Assembly (NCBI GenBank): GCA_937873665.1
Contig: CALMYW010000473.1
Location: forward strand, 1-29,173
DNA from: an uncultured Sphingorhabdus sp.
GTDB taxonomy: Bacteria > Pseudomonadota > Alphaproteobacteria > Sphingomonadales > Sphingomonadaceae
DNA: 29,173 nt
Direction: 5' to 3'
The notes under the pieces were generated by a model that was not told the origin of the DNA, did not search any database, and saw nothing but the letters and a program-made list of their open reading frames with translations. Below, in pieces: positions 25,833 to 29,173 of this stretch. How positions within the stretch are numbered: the first letter of the stretch is position 1; each line of letters opens with the position of its first letter. Made by a program: the position numbers and the translations under genes.

Positions 25833-26582
25833 TTAGGCTGCCAACTCCTTGAGCTTGGCGACGAGGGCATCCACGTCGGCCACCTTGATCCCGGCGCTGC
25901 GCACCGGCGGTTCGCTGACCTTGAGGGTCTTGAGGCGCGGCGCGACATCGACGCCGTAGTCAGCCGGGGCCTTGGTGGCGAGCGGCTTGGACTTGGCCTT
26001 CATGATGTTGGGCAGCGAGGCATAGCGCGGCTCGTTGAGGCGCAGGTCGGTGGTGACGATCGCCGGCAGCGCCAGCTTGACCGTCTCGAGCCCGCCGTCG
26101 ACTTCGCGCTTCACCACAACGTGATCGCCCTCGACGCTGACTTCGTTGGCGAAGGTCCCCTGCGGGCGGCCCATCAGCGCGGCGACCATTTGGCCGACCT
26201 GGTTCGAATCGTCGTCAATCGCCTGCTTGCCAGCAATGATCAGCTGCGCGCCCTCTTCCTCGGCCACTCCCTTGACGATCTTGGCGACCGCCAGCGGCTC
26301 AGCCTCGTCATTGTCGCCAACCTGGACCAGCACGGCGCGGTCCGCACCCATGGCCAGCGCGGTGCGCAGCGTTTCCTGGGCCTTGGCCGGGCCGACCGAA
26401 AGCGCGACGATCTCGGTCACCACGCCCTTTTCCTTCAGGCGGATCGCTTCCTCGACGGCAATCTCGTCGAAGGGGTTCATGCTCATCTTGACGTTGGCAA
26501 GATCGACGCCGGTGCCGTCGGACTTGACCCGCGGCTTCACGTTATAGTCGATCACGCGCTTTACGCAGACCAGGGCTTTCAT
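25833..26582 (-). CDS. etfB: Electron transfer flavoprotein, beta subunit
   Basis: The 249-residue protein begins [19 protein letters not shown], the usual ETF beta start, and has the signature [19 protein letters not shown] and the conserved [25 protein letters not shown] segment. It binds AMP and pairs with ETF alpha. I choose the ATG at 26582 because GGAG is eight bases upstream; in-frame starts at 26588 and 26606 would add a few unconserved residues. The thiolase ends 115 bp upstream in the same direction. Confidence 0.97.
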   Translation of the reverse strand: MKALVCVKRVIDYNVKPRVKSDGTGVDLANVKMSMNPFDEIAVEEAIRLKEKGVVTEIVALSVGPAKAQETLRTALAMGADRAVLVQVGDNDEAEPLAVAKIVKGVAEEEGAQLIIAGKQAIDDDSNQVGQMVAALMGRPQGTFANEVSVEGDHVVVKREVDGGLETVKLALPAIVTTDLRLNEPRYASLPNIMKAKSKPLATKAPADYGVDVAPRLKTLKVSEPPVRSAGIKVADVDALVAKLKELAA

Positions 26583-26696
26583 TGGCATAGCTCCACCGGG
26601 ACTCACAAGCAGACTTGTTTGCGCTAAAAAAATGGGAGGCCGTCAGAGGTCCGGACAATGACTTGCCTATGACGGCCAGGAAGCCAATTGACTCGT

Positions 26697-27875
26697 TCAA
26701 AGTACTTCAAACAATCCGGCCGCTCCCATGCCGCCTCCAACGCACATCGTAACGACAACGTAGCGCACCCCTCGCCGCTTCCCCTCAATGAGGGCATGCC
26801 CGACGCAACGCGCTCCGGTCATCCCGAAAGGATGGCCAATCGAGATAGACCCTCCATTGACATTCAATCTTTCGTCCGGAATTCCGAGCTGATCGCGACA
26901 ATAGAGGACCTGAACCGCAAAGGCTTCGTTCAATTCCCAAAGACCGATATCGTCAATCCCGAGATCGAACCGCTTTAGCAGCTTCGGAATCGCAAAAACC
27001 GGGCCTATTCCCATCTCGTCAGGCTTTGTGCCCGCAACTGCCATTCCGACGTAACGCCCGAGCGGTGCAAGGCCTCGAGCGACCGCGGTTTGAGCCTCCA
27101 TCATCACCACCGCAGACGAACCATCGGACAATTGGCTCGCGTTTCCGGCGGTAATACAATAGCCTTCACCCATCACCGGCTGAAGCGCCGACAAACTTTC
27201 CAGGGTCGTGTCTGGCCTGTTGCAGTCATCCATCTTGATGGTGACTTCGCGCTTTGAAACTTCGCCGGTCGCCTTGTCAGTGACGTCCATGACTGTCGTG
27301 ACCGGAATGATCTCTTCGTCGAATTTTCCGCCTGCCTGCGCAGCTGCCGTAAGCTTCTGCGAGCGCACCGAGTATTCGTCCTGAGCCAGACGGCCGATGC
27401 CGTATCGCTTGGCAACGACTTCCGCAGTTCCCATCATCGGCATGAAGACGTCGGGATACATTTCCCGAAGTCCTTCATCACGAGCCGGCTTCGAAGCCCC
27501 GGCGCGCATGGCGCTGATCGATTCTGCGCCGCCGGCAACGCAAATATCCATTCGATCAACGATGATTTGCTTTGCCGCTGTCGCGACCGCCATCAAGCCG
27601 GACGAACACTGGCGGTCCATCGTCATTCCGGAAATTTCGACGGGAAGCCCGGCGCGAAGGGCGATCTGCCGTCCCATGTTGAATCCCTGGGCTCCACCCT
27701 GAGTCGCAACGCCAATGACGACGTCGTCAATCTCACCACCTTCGAGACCTGCTCGTTTTACTGCGGCCTCGACTGACCAGGCCCCCAGCTGCACTGGGTG
27801 AGTTGCATTGAACGCCCCCCGGACGGACTTCGCCAACGGGGTACGCGCCGTGGAAACAATGTACGCCTCACGCAT
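26697..27875 (-). CDS. Acetyl-CoA acyltransferase (thiolase)
   Basis: The 392-residue thiolase has nucleophile Cys90 in [11 protein letters not shown], the His in [12 protein letters not shown] and the second catalytic Cys in [16 protein letters not shown]. It should cleave 3-ketoacyl-CoA (degradative) or condense acetyl-CoA; the length and the RQCSSG sequence fit degradative thiolases of the FadA/PaaJ class, but the substrate is not certain. It sits upstream of etfB in the same direction, which fits a beta-oxidation role. Composition is less GC-rich than etfB, suggesting a different history. The 271-bp upstream spacer contains a perfect palindrome (28043-28062). Confidence 0.93.
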   Translation of the reverse strand: MREAYIVSTARTPLAKSVRGAFNATHPVQLGAWSVEAAVKRAGLEGGEIDDVVIGVATQGGAQGFNMGRQIALRAGLPVEISGMTMDRQCSSGLMAVATAAKQIIVDRMDICVAGGAESISAMRAGASKPARDEGLREMYPDVFMPMMGTAEVVAKRYGIGRLAQDEYSVRSQKLTAAAQAGGKFDEEIIPVTTVMDVTDKATGEVSKREVTIKMDDCNRPDTTLESLSALQPVMGEGYCITAGNASQLSDGSSAVVMMEAQTAVARGLAPLGRYVGMAVAGTKPDEMGIGPVFAIPKLLKRFDLGIDDIGLWELNEAFAVQVLYCRDQLGIPDERLNVNGGSISIGHPFGMTGARCVGHALIEGKRRGVRYVVVTMCVGGGMGAAGLFEVL

Positions 27876-28042
27876 ATGGACATCCCTCCGGTTTTTGGTC
27901 TACATCTGGACGCATCCAGTATGCAGATTAGTGCCAGATTCGCAAGCCCTAGAGAATATTTTCAAGTTTGAGGTATGGCCTTCCCAGCACATTCACGTGC
28001 GCGCAGATCACCGCCAAACCCGAACCATCGGCGCCAGCAACA

Positions 28043-28062
28043 GTTGAAAGCATACTTTCAAC
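28043..28062. promoter_or_regulatory. Palindrome upstream of the thiolase gene
   Basis: GTTGAAAG-CATA-CTTTCAAC is a perfect inverted repeat with eight-base arms and a four-base centre. It lies about 170 bp upstream of the thiolase start and 85 bp after the thioesterase II stop. It could be an operator for a TetR- or similar-type repressor, or a weak hairpin ending the thioesterase transcript; there is no T-run. Confidence 0.4.
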
Positions 28063-28146
28063 CGGTCAATTTTTCGCTTCCTCGGCACGACCTCCACCTT
28101 GACCTTAGGCTGGCAATGCGCGCCCTGTTTTTGCAATCTTCCGAAT

Positions 28147-29013
28147 TTACCCCCCCAAGATCCGCACCAGCCCCTCCTGAGCCGAGCTGGCAACCAACTT
28201 GCCTGCGGTATTGAAGATGCTCCCTCTAACCAAACCGCGGGCGTGACCCGACCAAGGACTGTCAGTCACATAGAGGTGCCATTCATCCGCACGAACCGGC
28301 TCGTGAAGCCACAGCACATGATCGAGGCTCGCGGTTTGCGTTCCCGGCGTCTGCCAGCCGATTCCGTGCGGAAGCATCGCAGCCCCCAAAAGATTGCTAT
28401 CCGATACGTATGCCAACGCCCGGCGATGAAACGCCTGGTCGTCGGGGAGCTCCCCGTTCGCTTTGAACCAGACTTGGGTAGCTGGCGCCAGCTTGGCCCC
28501 GCCAATCATCGACTCCAAACCAAAGACCGGCCTCATTTCGAAGGGCCTGAATCTTGGCCCAGCACCGCCGCTACCAGTGCGCTCCCTCGGCGGCAATTCA
28601 TCGGGGCCCTTGACGTCCGGCATTTCAATCTGATGCGACGGACCGCCCTCGGCGATCTGGAAATTCACCATCGCCGAAAGTATGGGCTGTTCGCGCTGAA
28701 GAGCAACGACGCGCCGGGTCGAAAAATTCCGTCCGTCGCGATCGCGTTCAACTCTGTAACGGATCGGCTCGGCCGCATTCCCAGCCCGCATGAAATATGC
28801 ATGTAGTGAATGAGGCACCTTCGACGGGTCAACGGTCTGTTCTGCCGCACCCAACGCTTGCGCGACAACCTGACCTCCAAACACTCGGCCTACCGCTCCC
28901 TCGACCGATGCGCCCTCAAAGAGATCATCGCCCAGTTGCCGGACATTCAGAATCCCTATGAGCTCTTCGATTCCATGATGAAACGCCCGTGCGGAGCCGA
29001 TAACCTTGCTCAA
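28147..29013 (-). CDS. tesB: Acyl-CoA thioesterase II (TesB)
   Basis: The 288-residue double-hotdog enzyme hydrolyses medium- to long-chain acyl-CoA. The catalytic triad of this family can be matched to the Asp in YVSDSNLL, a Thr/Ser around TASLDHVLWLH and the Gln in SSAQEGLVR. The N-terminal hotdog carries VFGGQVVAQAL and HSLHAYFMRAG, both hallmarks. The start is a TTG at 29013 with GGAGG five to six bases upstream; no in-frame ATG lies near. It precedes the thiolase in the same direction with a 271-bp gap. It may recover CoA when the pathway stalls. Confidence 0.93.
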   Translation of the reverse strand: MSKVIGSARAFHHGIEELIGILNVRQLGDDLFEGASVEGAVGRVFGGQVVAQALGAAEQTVDPSKVPHSLHAYFMRAGNAAEPIRYRVERDRDGRNFSTRRVVALQREQPILSAMVNFQIAEGGPSHQIEMPDVKGPDELPPRERTGSGGAGPRFRPFEMRPVFGLESMIGGAKLAPATQVWFKANGELPDDQAFHRRALAYVSDSNLLGAAMLPHGIGWQTPGTQTASLDHVLWLHEPVRADEWHLYVTDSPWSGHARGLVRGSIFNTAGKLVASSAQEGLVRILGG

Positions 29014-29173
29014 GCCTGCCTCCTGTCATTCAGAACATCTTAGTTGAGGGCAAAAAATGGAAGAGACCTGCCAAGTCAGCCCTCACCTACCCTGTTGAGC
29101 AAACCGCATCCTTTAAGATTGCGACTTTGTCAAGAATACCAAGCTATCATGGGCCATACCCTTTGTGTGAATT
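29014..29173. other. Upstream region of tesB, window end
   Basis: This 160-bp stretch holds no gene. On the minus strand a TTGACA box (plus-strand 29128-29133) could be a -35 element for tesB, but a matching -10 at 16-18 bp is not convincing. Confidence 0.3.

Noticed and set aside
28099..28806. Plus-strand 235-residue open frame
   Set aside because: Antisense to tesB, which has clear family motifs and a good ribosome site.

Overview
The window looks like a GC-rich alphaproteobacterial genome, most likely a sphingomonad (Novosphingobium, Sphingobium or Erythrobacter relatives). This rests on an alphaproteobacterial-type LexA box (GTTC-N7-GTTC), a TonB-type outer-membrane receptor, CYP153-type P450 chemistry, and a strawberry-notch-like methylase/helicase next to a Toprim primase-like protein and a VirB1-like transglycosylase. 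The species assignment is inference. No rRNA, tRNA, CRISPR array or transposase gene was seen.

Layout. (1) 1-4446 is a mobile-element-like module: a large methyltransferase/helicase cut by the window start, a CHC2/Toprim protein, and a divergent secreted lytic transglycosylase whose promoter carries a LexA box. (2) 4403-8058 holds two core-type metabolic genes on the minus strand, ETF-ubiquinone oxidoreductase and propionyl-CoA synthetase. (3) 8059-24781 is a catabolic region. It contains a [2Fe-2S] ferredoxin plus ferritin-like diiron oxygenase operon, a PAS-only protein, a TesB-like thioesterase, a CYP153-like P450, a globin-like small protein, an SDR-MoxR-VWA operon, a second hotdog-like protein, a second SDR, a Baeyer-Villiger monooxygenase broken by one in-frame TGA, a TonB receptor and a ferredoxin reductase. 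(4) 24778-29013 holds etfA, etfB, a thiolase and acyl-CoA thioesterase II.

How they may work together. The receptor could import a hydrophobic substrate. The P450 and/or the diiron enzyme could hydroxylate it, with electrons from NAD(P)H through the ferredoxin reductase and ferredoxin. The SDRs would oxidise alcohols, and the monooxygenase (if functional) would oxidise a ketone. Thiolase, ETF, ETF-QO, propionyl-CoA synthetase and the thioesterases would handle the acyl-CoA end. The substrate cannot be read from sequence; alkyl chains, terpenoids or steroid side chains are all possible.

The best leads are: the ferredoxin/diiron pair, whose promoter shares a GAAC-N3-GTTC-like palindrome with the P450 and globin-like promoters; a MoxR/VWA pair that may serve one of these metalloenzymes; the nonsense-interrupted monooxygenase; and the SOS-type control site in the mobile module. 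There is no recognisable helix-turn-helix regulator in the window, so the protein reading the shared palindrome must lie elsewhere.
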